This document shows positions 50,179 to 59,900 of a DNA stretch of 64,000 bases, piece after piece (position 1 is the stretch's first letter; each line of letters begins with the position of its first letter). The DNA lies in assembly GCA_023659865.1 (NCBI GenBank), contig JAGXON010000004.1:1-64000 (forward strand). The letters run 5' to 3'. The notes below the pieces were generated by a model. It had not been told where the DNA came from and did not search any database. It saw only the letters and a list, made by a program, of their open reading frames with translations. This DNA comes from Candidatus Diapherotrites archaeon LH_S9 (GTDB lineage: Archaea; B1Sed10-29; WALL01; JAGXON01). Position numbers and translations under genes: made by a program.

Positions 50179-50541
50179 TTACTTAGCTATTTTAACTCCT
50201 TGCGGAGCAATTAGCAACTTGTACTCACTTAGTCTGGCGATGTCTCCATCAATCCCTTTTGCGTTTCCCTTTATCTTGGAGACAGCTTTCTTCAGCTTCA
50301 TCGTGTTCCTTTCGAAGAGAGGCTTGATGTTCAAAAGCACTATGTTCCCGTCTTTCACTCGATCATTCACTTTCTTTGTGTCCGGAGATTCCTCTAAGGT
50401 CATAGGCCTTATCCACATGTCTGCTTCTTCTTCAAGCAAGTCTTCTTCCTCTAATCCAAGAGTATCGAGATACTCTTCGATTTCGGTATCTTCTTCTGAA
50501 CTACCAATTTTTTTTGAAAATTTGTCAAGAATTCCTGGCAT
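50179..50541 (-). CDS. sepF: archaeal SepF-like cell division protein
   Basis: MWIRPMTLEESPDTKKVNDRVKDGNIVLLNIKPLFERNTMKLKKAVSKIKGNAKGIDGDIARLSEYKLLIAP. Confidence 0.88.
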   Translation of the reverse strand: MPGILDKFSKKIGSSEEDTEIEEYLDTLGLEEEDLLEEEADMWIRPMTLEESPDTKKVNDRVKDGNIVLLNIKPLFERNTMKLKKAVSKIKGNAKGIDGDIARLSEYKLLIAPQGVKIAK

Positions 50542-50628
50542 ATTTTTTTACCTCTAATATTTATTTAGGTGGAGGATTAAAATCATTATCGCCTGACCAA
50601 AGTTATGTTTCTCTATTAATATAACCTT

Positions 50629-51858
50629 TTGGATAATGGGGGAATACTATTGAGTGACGATATTTTTGAGACAGAGGTTACAAGGGAGACCATTTTTGAG
50701 GACAGAGACGTACTAAGCCCTCACTACATACCCGACAAACTACCTCACCGAGAAAAACAGATAGAAAGAATAATGGAAATACTTGCGCCAGCACTGTCGC
50801 ACAAGAGGCCTAGTAACTTGTTCATTTACGGAAAAACAGGTTCTGGTAAAACAGTTTGCAGTAAAAGAGTTCTGCAAAAACTTAACTCGGTTAAAGAAAA
50901 GTACGATGCAGACGTGGAAGACGTTTACACCAACTGCCGAGTTCACAACACCAGGTACCAGGTGTTCACAAAAACTGCTGAAGCAGTGTTCCCGGACGAG
51001 GACTTCCGAGGCTATTCCTCAACGCACCTGTACGACAAGATGCTTGACTACATCGAGGACAAGAACCTCACCTTCATATTCGTTCTGGACGAACTTGACA
51101 AAGTCAAAGACCTCGACGACCTCATCTACACTTTGACCAGAGCTAACGATGACCTGAACCAAGGAAGAGTAGTGATAATCGGGATTTCGAACAGAGTCAC
51201 GTTCAAGGAAAAACTTGACCCGAGAAGCAAAAGCACTTTATGTCAAGAAGAAATGGTTTTCCCACCGTACAACGCGGAAGAACTTCACTCAATCCTCGAA
51301 GAAAGAGCTGAAGAAGGATTCAAACAAGGAATGTTCAAAGACTCAGCCATAGCTTCTGCATCAGCTTTCGCAGCTAACGAGTCAGGCGACGCCAGGTACG
51401 CTCTAAAGCTGTTGATTAAAGCAGGTGAAATAGCTGACAAGAAAGCTGAGCCAGTGACCGACGATCACGTTCAGGAAGCTCGTAGCGCAGTAGAAAAAGA
51501 AATCGTTTTCGACTTGATCGAATCACTTCCCGAGCACCAGGGAATCGTTTTGCAGGCCGTGGCCTCTCTTTCCAAGGAGGGCGGTAAGTACTCGAAGCTC
51601 GTTAAAACTGACGAGGAGGATGCGGACAAAGTTCTTTTTTCAGGAGAAGTCTACGATCGTTACGATAAACTGTGCAGGGACTGGAGCAAAAAGCCTCGTA
51701 GCTCAAGATGGTTCAGAGAGTACTTGAATGAACTGGAAATGCTTGGATTGATAACAACCAACATCTCAGGCAAAGGCGTTCGAGGCAACACTAGACTCAT
51801 CAGATTGTCTTTTCCTCCGGACGAGGTAAAAGAAGCCGTGGAAGAAAAGTTCAAGTGA
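50629..51858 (+). CDS. cdc6: Orc1/Cdc6 replication initiator
   Basis: FIYGKTGSGKTVCSKRVL, FVLDELDKVKD, C-terminal winged-helix region. Confidence 0.95.
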   Translation: MDNGGILLSDDIFETEVTRETIFEDRDVLSPHYIPDKLPHREKQIERIMEILAPALSHKRPSNLFIYGKTGSGKTVCSKRVLQKLNSVKEKYDADVEDVYTNCRVHNTRYQVFTKTAEAVFPDEDFRGYSSTHLYDKMLDYIEDKNLTFIFVLDELDKVKDLDDLIYTLTRANDDLNQGRVVIIGISNRVTFKEKLDPRSKSTLCQEEMVFPPYNAEELHSILEERAEEGFKQGMFKDSAIASASAFAANESGDARYALKLLIKAGEIADKKAEPVTDDHVQEARSAVEKEIVFDLIESLPEHQGIVLQAVASLSKEGGKYSKLVKTDEEDADKVLFSGEVYDRYDKLCRDWSKKPRSSRWFREYLNELEMLGLITTNISGKGVRGNTRLIRLSFPPDEVKEAVEEKFK

Positions 51859-51860
51859 AT

Positions 51861-52214
51861 CTAGCAAGTTGAGTGAATCACGGCGGTCACAACGGACTTG
51901 TCTTCTTGATCGTTGTATAACTGGATTGCTTTCGGTGACTTCGCAGTCAATAAATTTATTTCTTTTCCTTCCAATAGTTTTTTCGAGTCTTCACTAACTT
52001 CCAGTTTACCGTACTGGCCGGTGCCAACGATCAGCAGTTCGGTGTTGTCGTCGATGTGTCTGTTTGTTTCTTTTGTTTCAATCAGGTGGTTTTCTGGTCT
52101 GTAGCCTCTTTCTTTTGCTTTTCCGTTGGTTCTGATTTCGAGGTCTTCGTTCCATTCTTTGTTGTTGAACACGATTTTTCCGAAGCTTGCTTCCTGGAAT
52201 TCAGGCATTTTCAT
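51861..52214 (-). CDS. Mth938-domain (DUF498-like) protein
   Basis: FGKIVFNNKEWNEDLEI...ELLIVGTGQYGKLEVSEDSKKLLEGKEINLLTAKSPKAIQLYND. Confidence 0.82.
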   Translation of the reverse strand: MKMPEFQEASFGKIVFNNKEWNEDLEIRTNGKAKERGYRPENHLIETKETNRHIDDNTELLIVGTGQYGKLEVSEDSKKLLEGKEINLLTAKSPKAIQLYNDQEDKSVVTAVIHSTC

Positions 52215-52305
52215 CCTCTACTCCTTAAATTCTTTTCTTCCTTTTAACTTTTCGTTTTTTCGAAATGAAAGAGTGCAATGTGGTGCATCATAACGATGGA
52301 CACCT

Positions 52306-52794
52306 CTAAAGACTGATTTTGCTCTCTTCTTTAAGCGTAGAAAGAGCGGCTATACCATTCACCTTGATGACTCTTCCTTTACCAGTCTTTATTATACCTT
52401 CTCTAGCAACTTCATAGTACTCATCCTGATCCTTGGCTTTTATCTTGACCAGAAGCTCCCACTCGCCGGTAAGAGTGTGCACTTCCTGGATTGCTGGATG
52501 GCTGAACGCGATTTTTTCTCCCAGATCCTCATCGAATTCGAAGTCTTCCTCCTTCTCAGGATACTTCAGCTTCACTAGCGCAAAATAAGTCATTCCCTTG
52601 CCTGCTTTCTTTGGATTAACTTTTGCATTGTAGCCTTCAATCACATTTTTTTCCTCCAACTTCTTTATTCTGGAATGCACTGTAGATGAAGGGACGTCAA
52701 GCGCTTCAGCGATCTTTTTAACTTTCGGGGAGCACGTGTCCCCATTCTGTGCTAGGTTCAAAATACTTTTATCTAAGTCATCAAGCTCCGTCAT
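52306..52794 (-). CDS. Lrp/AsnC family transcriptional regulator
   Basis: DDLDKSILNLAQNGDTCSPKVKKIAEALDVPSSTVHSRIKKLEEKNVIEGYNAKVNPKKAG; RAM-like C-terminal domain. Confidence 0.92.
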   Translation of the reverse strand: MTELDDLDKSILNLAQNGDTCSPKVKKIAEALDVPSSTVHSRIKKLEEKNVIEGYNAKVNPKKAGKGMTYFALVKLKYPEKEEDFEFDEDLGEKIAFSHPAIQEVHTLTGEWELLVKIKAKDQDEYYEVAREGIIKTGKGRVIKVNGIAALSTLKEESKISL

Positions 52795-52851
52795 AAAATC
52801 ACTTTATTGTTTTTTATTCAGGAAGTATATAACTTTTTGGATATCGTCCTT

Positions 52852-52929
52852 GTGATCGTAAATCCTACTGGATCACGATGATTTCTGAATTTTGTTTCCA
52901 CCTTATTTAGGACATTTGTCGAAACAAAA
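52852..52929. promoter_or_regulatory. inverted repeats in AT-rich intergenic region
   Basis: GTGATC...GATCAC (52852-57 / 52871-76) and TTTTGTTTC...GAAACAAAA (52890-98 / 52921-29). Confidence 0.4.
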
Positions 52930-53003
52930 AAATATAATCCGAATAATTTCTATTATAGTGTATGACATATGATTTTGAATGCTTATCGTATATTTCTGTC
53001 AGG

Positions 53004-53063
53004 AATTGATTTATTTTCTGGATGATACTCAAAAATTGATTTGTTTTTTGGATAACACCCAAA
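53004..53063. repeat. tandem imperfect 30-bp direct repeat (2 copies)
   Basis: aattgatttattttctggatgatactcaaa / aattgatttgttttttggataacacccaaa, 25/30 identical. Confidence 0.75.
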
Positions 53064-53084
53064 CCTTTTTAAGTATGGGGTAGC

Positions 53085-53195
53085 GTAATGAGTATTGCTG
53101 GGTGGGCTTTTGACTAAGCCTCATTGGTGGAACCAGTTTGGGGGAAGAAAAGCTGTTTTCATGGTTTTTCTTCCCTCCGCTTTCTCAATTTTTTG
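53085..53195 (+). ncRNA. candidate structured small RNA
   Basis: TATA-like cctttttaagta at about 53054-53065; stems GGCTT/AAGCC, ATTGGT/ACCAGT and GGGAAGAAAA/TTTTCTTCCC; ends at T6 run 53189-53194. Confidence 0.4.
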
Positions 53196-53200
53196 CTCGT

Positions 53201-54292
53201 TCAGCTTAGTTTCTCTTTCTTTATCTGTTCCTTTAATTGTTTTTTAAGGACGCTCACGTAGTTCTCGAGCAAGGTGCTTTTCATTCCTCCAGGCAGTTTA
53301 TGGAGAGGTTCATCGATTTCATCAATTTTTTTCATGTACTTCTTTTCTCTTTCTTTCATTTGTTTTTTCCAATCTTCTTTTTTAGATAATCTTCCCGCCT
53401 CTTTTTTGATGAAATCCTGGAACTCTGGGTCTCGCTCAATAACTTCCTCCCAAACTTCTTTCAATTGTATTACTGCTGCTCTTCCGCCTCCTCCTCTTCC
53501 GTACTTCTTAAGCAATTTCCTTTCCTTTTTCCTAAGTTTCTTCAATTCTTTCTCAGTCAATTCATGCTTGGTCTCCCCAATCTCTTTCTCCGTGCTTTTC
53601 TTCACGATCAAGCCAACAATTACTGCAGCAAAAAGCGCTAGAAGGATGCCAGCTCCAATCAAAGGCCACTGATACTTCCGGTAAAACGGAACCATGTAAC
53701 TCGTGGTCAGGGTCTGAATGTTCTTGTTGTCTCCAGGGTCTTTAGCCACGATTTTTAGTTGGTTTTCTCCTTCTTTTAACTCGTAGTTGAATGTGAAGCT
53801 CCCGTCTTCATCAGCCTTGCCAAGTTCTTTTTCGTTCACAAGGATGGTTGTCCGGCATTTTTTGGATTGATTGCACTCAATCGCAGGGTCCGTCCGGCCG
53901 CTGATTTCTATTATTTTCTGATTGTTCTCGTCTGGAATAGGGTCCGGCTCTAGTTGTGTAGTGTTGTCCCAGGACACGACTTTAAAGGTGTTCGGGAGAT
54001 CGTAGCCTGACGGTAGGCTTCCCGTTATCCCCCATATATTTTTGCTTTTCTCTTCTTGGAGAACTAGGAGTTTTTGGGAACTAGGAGTTAAATTGAATTC
54101 TTTTTCATGGGTTTTAGCGTTTATAGTGACATTGAAAGCACTATGACCTCTTGCGCTAGTTTGAGTCCTGATGCTGTCAGGTCTTTGTCGTACGGTGATT
54201 GAAAAATCGTTTTTTTGGAGTGCGGGTTCTTGCACTGCTAGGGCTGAAGGTATTAGTATTAGTGCTGTGAGTAGTAGCCAGGCTTTTTTCAT
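53201..54292 (-). CDS. exported membrane protein with Ig-like domain and cytoplasmic helical tail
   Basis: Signal peptide MKKAWLLLTALILIPSALA; IEISGRTDPAIEC...GSFTFNYELKEGENQLKIVAKD; TM WPLIGAGILLALFAAVIVGLIV; charged C-terminus. Confidence 0.7.
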   Translation of the reverse strand: MKKAWLLLTALILIPSALAVQEPALQKNDFSITVRQRPDSIRTQTSARGHSAFNVTINAKTHEKEFNLTPSSQKLLVLQEEKSKNIWGITGSLPSGYDLPNTFKVVSWDNTTQLEPDPIPDENNQKIIEISGRTDPAIECNQSKKCRTTILVNEKELGKADEDGSFTFNYELKEGENQLKIVAKDPGDNKNIQTLTTSYMVPFYRKYQWPLIGAGILLALFAAVIVGLIVKKSTEKEIGETKHELTEKELKKLRKKERKLLKKYGRGGGGRAAVIQLKEVWEEVIERDPEFQDFIKKEAGRLSKKEDWKKQMKEREKKYMKKIDEIDEPLHKLPGGMKSTLLENYVSVLKKQLKEQIKKEKLS

Positions 54293-54318
54293 TGGTTCAC
54301 TAAAAACAGTTGTTTGTT

Positions 54319-55767
54319 TTAAAGTTTTTTTCTGGTTATGGTGTAGAGGGTTGCGAGAAGTATTGTTAGTGTTGTTAGTAGGATTGTTGGTGTGTTTGTT
54401 TTTTGTTTTTGGGTTGTTTTGCCTGTGATGCTTGCTTTTTGTTTTTCTTGTTTTTGTTTTATTTGTTGTAGTTTTTGTATGGTTTTTTGTTTTGTTTTTG
54501 GTTTTTCTGTTTGTTTGGTGGTTTGTTTGTTTTCTTGTGTTTTTTCTTGTGTTGTTGTTTTGTTTTGTTTGGGTTTGTGGTTTGTTTGTTTTTGGGCTTC
54601 TTCACTTGTTGTTTTGTTTGGGTTTGTGTTTGTTGGTGTTCTGCTTGTGCTGCTGCTTGTGCTTGTGCCGCTTGTGCTGGTTGAGCTTGTAGTGGTTGTG
54701 CTTGTGCTGCTTGTGCTTGTGCTGTTGCTTTTGGTGCTTGTTTTTGTGTTGGTTTCAGTGTTTTCTTCTGTCTCTGTGTGTTTTTGTGGGGGTTTGACTG
54801 GGTTGGTTAGTGGGATTTGTTTTTTGTTTTTTGTTTTGGTTGTGTGTTTTTTGTAGCATGGGAATACTATTTTGTTGGTTTTGGTGAATGTTCCGTTGTT
54901 TAGGCGTTTGTAGCAGGTGCCGCGTTTTGGCATGTGTTTGCATGGTCCTTTTGTAGAGGTTTTTGTGGTGAGTTTGTTGTTGTAGCATTGTTGTTTGGCT
55001 TCTGTTGCTGTGAGGTCGGTTGTGTATATTTCTCCGTATTTTTTTTGTTGTCTGTTGTCTGTCGCTCCTAATATTTCTGGCGGTCGATACGTCATATTCA
55101 GGTTCCATTTGTATGTGGTTCCCGAGTTTTGGTCCCAGATGTCCCAGGTGTAGTCGTCGTAGTTCCCTGCTGAGATGTTCCAGAAGTATGCTGGTAGATC
55201 GTCTGGAGTTACTAGTTCTGTCCAGGGGTAGTCTTTCCATCCTTTTGCCCACATTGTGAGGTTGGTTCTTACTGTGTCTGGTTCTAGGTCTTCTTCGTTG
55301 AGGTTGCCTACTTCTGATATGATGTGGAATGTTGTTCCTGTTGTGATTGTGTCTGGTGCGTATACTCCGTGCCATAGCCATGTGTAGGTGGAGTTTATGT
55401 ACGCGCTTGTGTTGTCTTCTTCTCCGGAGTTGTCGTTGTCGTCTTGTGCTTTTATGTGTAGGGTTTGGTTTGTTTCGGGTATGTTTGTGAATGTTAGGAT
55501 CCATTTCGAGTTGTTTTCTGTGCTTGTTAGGTTGGAGATGTTTATTGATTGCCAGTTGCTTTCGTCGTAGGCGTAGTCTACTTGTGCCATTGCTGAGTCG
55601 TTTGTGAAGGTGACTGTGATGTTGTCGTCGTAGTAGTAGTTGTCGTTTGGATTCGTGTCGTTTTCGTAGTTCCAGTTCCCGTACCCTCCGTTTTCTATAA
55701 AGTTTTGAGTGTAGTTTGCGTCCAAAATCGTGATGTTTGGTCCAACAGAGTTTTCAATAAAGTACAC
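54319..55767 (-). CDS. C-terminal part of large surface protein, split by duplication; Ser/Thr-rich stalk and C-terminal TM
   Basis: 482-aa ORF starting at an internal GTG inside repeat copy 1; STSSTSTTTTSSTSTSGTSTSSSTS linker; TPTILLTTLTILLATLYTITRKKL tail. Continuous with 56871..60218 when 1241 bp is removed. Confidence 0.75.
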   Translation of the reverse strand: MYFIENSVGPNITILDANYTQNFIENGGYGNWNYENDTNPNDNYYYDDNITVTFTNDSAMAQVDYAYDESNWQSINISNLTSTENNSKWILTFTNIPETNQTLHIKAQDDNDNSGEEDNTSAYINSTYTWLWHGVYAPDTITTGTTFHIISEVGNLNEEDLEPDTVRTNLTMWAKGWKDYPWTELVTPDDLPAYFWNISAGNYDDYTWDIWDQNSGTTYKWNLNMTYRPPEILGATDNRQQKKYGEIYTTDLTATEAKQQCYNNKLTTKTSTKGPCKHMPKRGTCYKRLNNGTFTKTNKIVFPCYKKHTTKTKNKKQIPLTNPVKPPQKHTETEENTETNTKTSTKSNSTSTSSTSTTTTSSTSTSGTSTSSSTSRTPTNTNPNKTTSEEAQKQTNHKPKQNKTTTQEKTQENKQTTKQTEKPKTKQKTIQKLQQIKQKQEKQKASITGKTTQKQKTNTPTILLTTLTILLATLYTITRKKL

Positions 55768-56919
55768 CCATGCTTTATCCCCTATGTTTCCTGCTTTGTC
55801 TACTGCTTTAACTTTTGTGGTGTGGTTCCCGTCTCTAAGTGATACTGGGTATGGTTGTAGGCAGGGGAAATCACTGTTGTTTGCCCAGCTTCCGTTATCT
55901 CTTTTTACTAGGTAGTATGCTAGGTCAGGATCGTTCCTACTTTTGTTACACTCTCCTCCTGCAAGAGAGTCAGTGCTATTCCAGTTAGGGTCAGCACTTG
56001 AATATGTACTTCCATTCTCTGGATCGATGATTGTTACGTTTATAGTGCTGGAATCTTTTTCGTAGTTGTATGGTTTTGTTGTGTTGGTTTGGGGTTGTGT
56101 GGGGATGTCGTTTGTGGCTTTGAGTTTTATTGTTCCTGTTGGGTTTATTGTGATGTTTGTTGCTGTGCAGTTTCCGTTTGTGTAGTTTGTGTTGTTCCAT
56201 GTGCTTTCGTTGTCTACTGTGTATTCGCATGATTTTATTCCGGTTTGTGGGTCTGTGGTTTTTGCTGTGATGTTTAGTTGGGGTGAGTGTTGTGGGTCTG
56301 GTAGTATCCAGGTGGTGTTGTTTTTGTAGCCTTCTGAGAATTGTATGTTTTGGAATTGTGGTGGTGTTTCGTCTATTTGGAATTTTCTTGTTCTGTTTCC
56401 CCAGCCGTTTGTGTTGTTGCATGCTATATGGATTTCGTGTTCTTCTGGTGGGGTGTAGTCGATTGGGTTTGTTAGTTGGGTGGTGTTGCTTGTGTTTGTG
56501 TTTATTGTTCCTATTTCTGTCCAGTTGCCGTTGTTAACTTGGTATTGGCAGTAGGTTGTGTTTGAGTTGTCGTCTGTTGGTGTGAAGGTGAAGTTGGTGA
56601 CGTTGCGGTACCATTGGTTTTTTGGGTGGTCTATGGTGATTGTTGGTGTTGGTGCGTTGATTGAGACGGTGATGTTGTCTATTAGTATTCTTCCTCCTTT
56701 TTTGTAGGTGTCTCCGCATTTTCCTTCTGTGTCGCAGGCTCTTGCGTATAGTGTGTGGTTTCCGTTGTTTAGTTGGGTGAAGTTGTGTGTTTTGTTTGTG
56801 GTGTTTTCCCAGGTTGTGGTGTCTTTTTTGGTTTGGTAGTGTTGTATGTCGTTTGCTGTTGAGTTGTATTTTATTTCGATCCATGTTTCATTGGTTTTGT
56901 AGTTGTTTGTTGGTGAGGT
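55742..56919. repeat. 1178-bp direct repeat, copy 1
   Basis: Starts ccaacagagttttcaataaagtacaccc and ends gttggtgaggt; matches 56983-58160 at constant offset 1241 with no difference seen. Confidence 0.93.
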
Positions 56920-59900
56920 CTTAGTACGTCTCTGTCCTCAAAAAACCAATGGTACCGCAACGTCACCAACTTCACCTTCACACCAACAGAGTTTTCAATA
57001 AAGTACACCCATGCTTTATCCCCTATGTTTCCTGCTTTGTCTACTGCTTTAACTTTTGTGGTGTGGTTCCCGTCTCTAAGTGATACTGGGTATGGTTGTA
57101 GGCAGGGGAAATCACTGTTGTTTGCCCAGCTTCCGTTATCTCTTTTTACTAGGTAGTATGCTAGGTCAGGATCGTTCCTACTTTTGTTACACTCTCCTCC
57201 TGCAAGAGAGTCAGTGCTATTCCAGTTAGGGTCAGCACTTGAATATGTACTTCCATTCTCTGGATCGATGATTGTTACGTTTATAGTGCTGGAATCTTTT
57301 TCGTAGTTGTATGGTTTTGTTGTGTTGGTTTGGGGTTGTGTGGGGATGTCGTTTGTGGCTTTGAGTTTTATTGTTCCTGTTGGGTTTATTGTGATGTTTG
57401 TTGCTGTGCAGTTTCCGTTTGTGTAGTTTGTGTTGTTCCATGTGCTTTCGTTGTCTACTGTGTATTCGCATGATTTTATTCCGGTTTGTGGGTCTGTGGT
57501 TTTTGCTGTGATGTTTAGTTGGGGTGAGTGTTGTGGGTCTGGTAGTATCCAGGTGGTGTTGTTTTTGTAGCCTTCTGAGAATTGTATGTTTTGGAATTGT
57601 GGTGGTGTTTCGTCTATTTGGAATTTTCTTGTTCTGTTTCCCCAGCCGTTTGTGTTGTTGCATGCTATATGGATTTCGTGTTCTTCTGGTGGGGTGTAGT
57701 CGATTGGGTTTGTTAGTTGGGTGGTGTTGCTTGTGTTTGTGTTTATTGTTCCTATTTCTGTCCAGTTGCCGTTGTTAACTTGGTATTGGCAGTAGGTTGT
57801 GTTTGAGTTGTCGTCTGTTGGTGTGAAGGTGAAGTTGGTGACGTTGCGGTACCATTGGTTTTTTGGGTGGTCTATGGTGATTGTTGGTGTTGGTGCGTTG
57901 ATTGAGACGGTGATGTTGTCTATTAGTATTCTTCCTCCTTTTTTGTAGGTGTCTCCGCATTTTCCTTCTGTGTCGCAGGCTCTTGCGTATAGTGTGTGGT
58001 TTCCGTTGTTTAGTTGGGTGAAGTTGTGTGTTTTGTTTGTGGTGTTTTCCCAGGTTGTGGTGTCTTTTTTGGTTTGGTAGTGTTGTATGTCGTTTGCTGT
58101 TGAGTTGTATTTTATTTCGATCCATGTTTCATTGGTTTTGTAGTTGTTTGTTGGTGAGGTGATGTTTATGTCTGGTGCTTGTGTGTTTACTGTGATTGTT
58201 ATGTTTTTTTCGGGTCCTGTGTTTCCTGCTTTGTCTGTTGGTTTTGCGTGGATGGTGTATGTTCCGTCTGCGAGTGTTATGGTGTGTGTTCCGTTTCCTG
58301 TTGTTTCGTTTGCTGTGTTTTTTTGCCATTCTGAGTTGTTTATTTTGATTTCTGCGTAGTCTGGGTTTTCGTCGTTTATTGTGTAGTTTGTTTTTATTGT
58401 GTTGGTTGTGTTGAATTTGGTTCCGTCTTTTGGTGCGGTTATGTTGATTGTTGGGGGTGTGAGGTCTACTTTTTGTTCTATTTTTGTTGTGTTGAATGCG
58501 TAGATGAGTCCTCCTTGGGTTGTTGATATGTAGAGTTTGTTTTTGTTTATTATTGGTGTTTGTTGTGTCCATCCGTCTAGTGGGTGTTCCCAGAGGTTTT
58601 TCCCGCTGTTTTGGTTTATTGCTTGTAGTTTTCCTTGTCCGTTGGTTATGTAGATTAGTTGGTTTTTGATTTTTGGTGTGGATAGGATCCAGTTGTGGTT
58701 TCCGGTGTTTTCCTCGGTGTAGTTCCAGATTTGTTTGTGGGTTGTCATGTTGATGGCGTGGAGTTTTCCTCCGTTTTGGGTTGGGTTGCCTTTGGTTCCT
58801 ATGTAGAGGGTGTTGTTGGTTATGGTTGGGTTTCCGAGGATTGATCCGGTTTTGTATTTCCATAGTTTTTTGCCGTTGGTTTTGTTGAATGCGTATACTC
58901 CGTCTGCGCATGCGATGATTGTGTTGTTCAGTACTATTGGTTTTGCGTCTATCCAGTTATAGTCTGTTTTTCCGTTCCAGATTGTTTCTAGTGTTGTGGC
59001 GTTTAGGGCGTGGATTTTGCTTCTTCTTCCTCCTACGTACACTATTCCGTTTTCTACTACGGCTTCTGAGTATCCTCTGATTCCTTTTCTTGTTTTTAGT
59101 TTTTCTCCGTTGGTTTTGTTTATTTTGTAGAATTTTGGTGCGGTTCTTGATGCGGTTTCAATGTATAGGTTGTCTCCGTTTATTGTGGGGCGTGTTTTTC
59201 CTTTTGAGAGGGTTGTGTTCCATAAGTATTTTTGGTTGGTTAGGTTTAGGGCGAATAGTATTCCGTCTGAGGTAGATTGGTATAGTACTCCTTCTTCTAT
59301 CAACGGGTTGCCGTTTACTCCATCTGGTAAGTTGGTGGGCGCGCTTTTGTTCCATATGGTTTCTCCGTTGGTTTTGTTCAGGGCGTGTATGAGGTTGCTG
59401 TCTATTCTGGTTCCTACGTAGATTTTTTCTCCGTCGGACCCGAGATCGGGTTCTATTCTTCGTTTTATGTCTAGTTGTCTTCTCCATGTGATTGCGTCGC
59501 TTGATTCGTTGAGGGGTCGGGTCGTCGCGATTGCTATTGGCTGGCTTGTTTGTCCTCCTTCGTTGTCTATTATTCTTACAACGGCTCCGATTCCGTGACT
59601 GGAGTAGTCGGGTGTGGGGTTGTATTCGTGTGTTATTGTTGGTTCTGTGGTTGTTGTGGTGTTGTTTGGTGTTAGTTCCCATTTGTATTTGGTTATGTTT
59701 CCGTCTGTGTCGTGTGAGTTGGTGGCGTTGAATAGGATTTTTTTCCAGGTTTTTTTGGTGGTTGTTATGTTTGGTATGGGTTTTATGTTTATGTTGTATG
59801 TTCTGTTTTCTGTGGTTTCGGTGGTTTGGTTTGTGTCGTGGCATTTGATGTTCCATTTTGTTGTGGTGTTTATTGTGGTGTTGTGGAAGATTTTGTTGTG

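Noticed and set aside
54640-54740. gcttgtgctgcttgtgcttgtg-like short repeats suggesting a CRISPR or microsatellite locus
   Set aside because: Degenerate codon repeats for a Ser/Thr linker; no spaced identical repeats.
54392-54856. Plus-strand hydrophobic ORFs (MFVFCFWVVLPVMLAFCFS...) opposite the surface gene
   Set aside because: Antisense artefacts of TG-rich sequence; poly-Phe/Val/Leu composition mirrors the Thr/Ser/Lys/Asn codons of the real gene.
55991-56884. Minus-strand ORFs of 143 aa and 116 aa (MQQHKRLGKQNKK..., MDRNKIQLNSKRH...), repeated at 57232-58125
   Set aside because: Out-of-frame readings of the repeated surface gene; they exist because of the low-G/AC-rich bias and are not independent genes.
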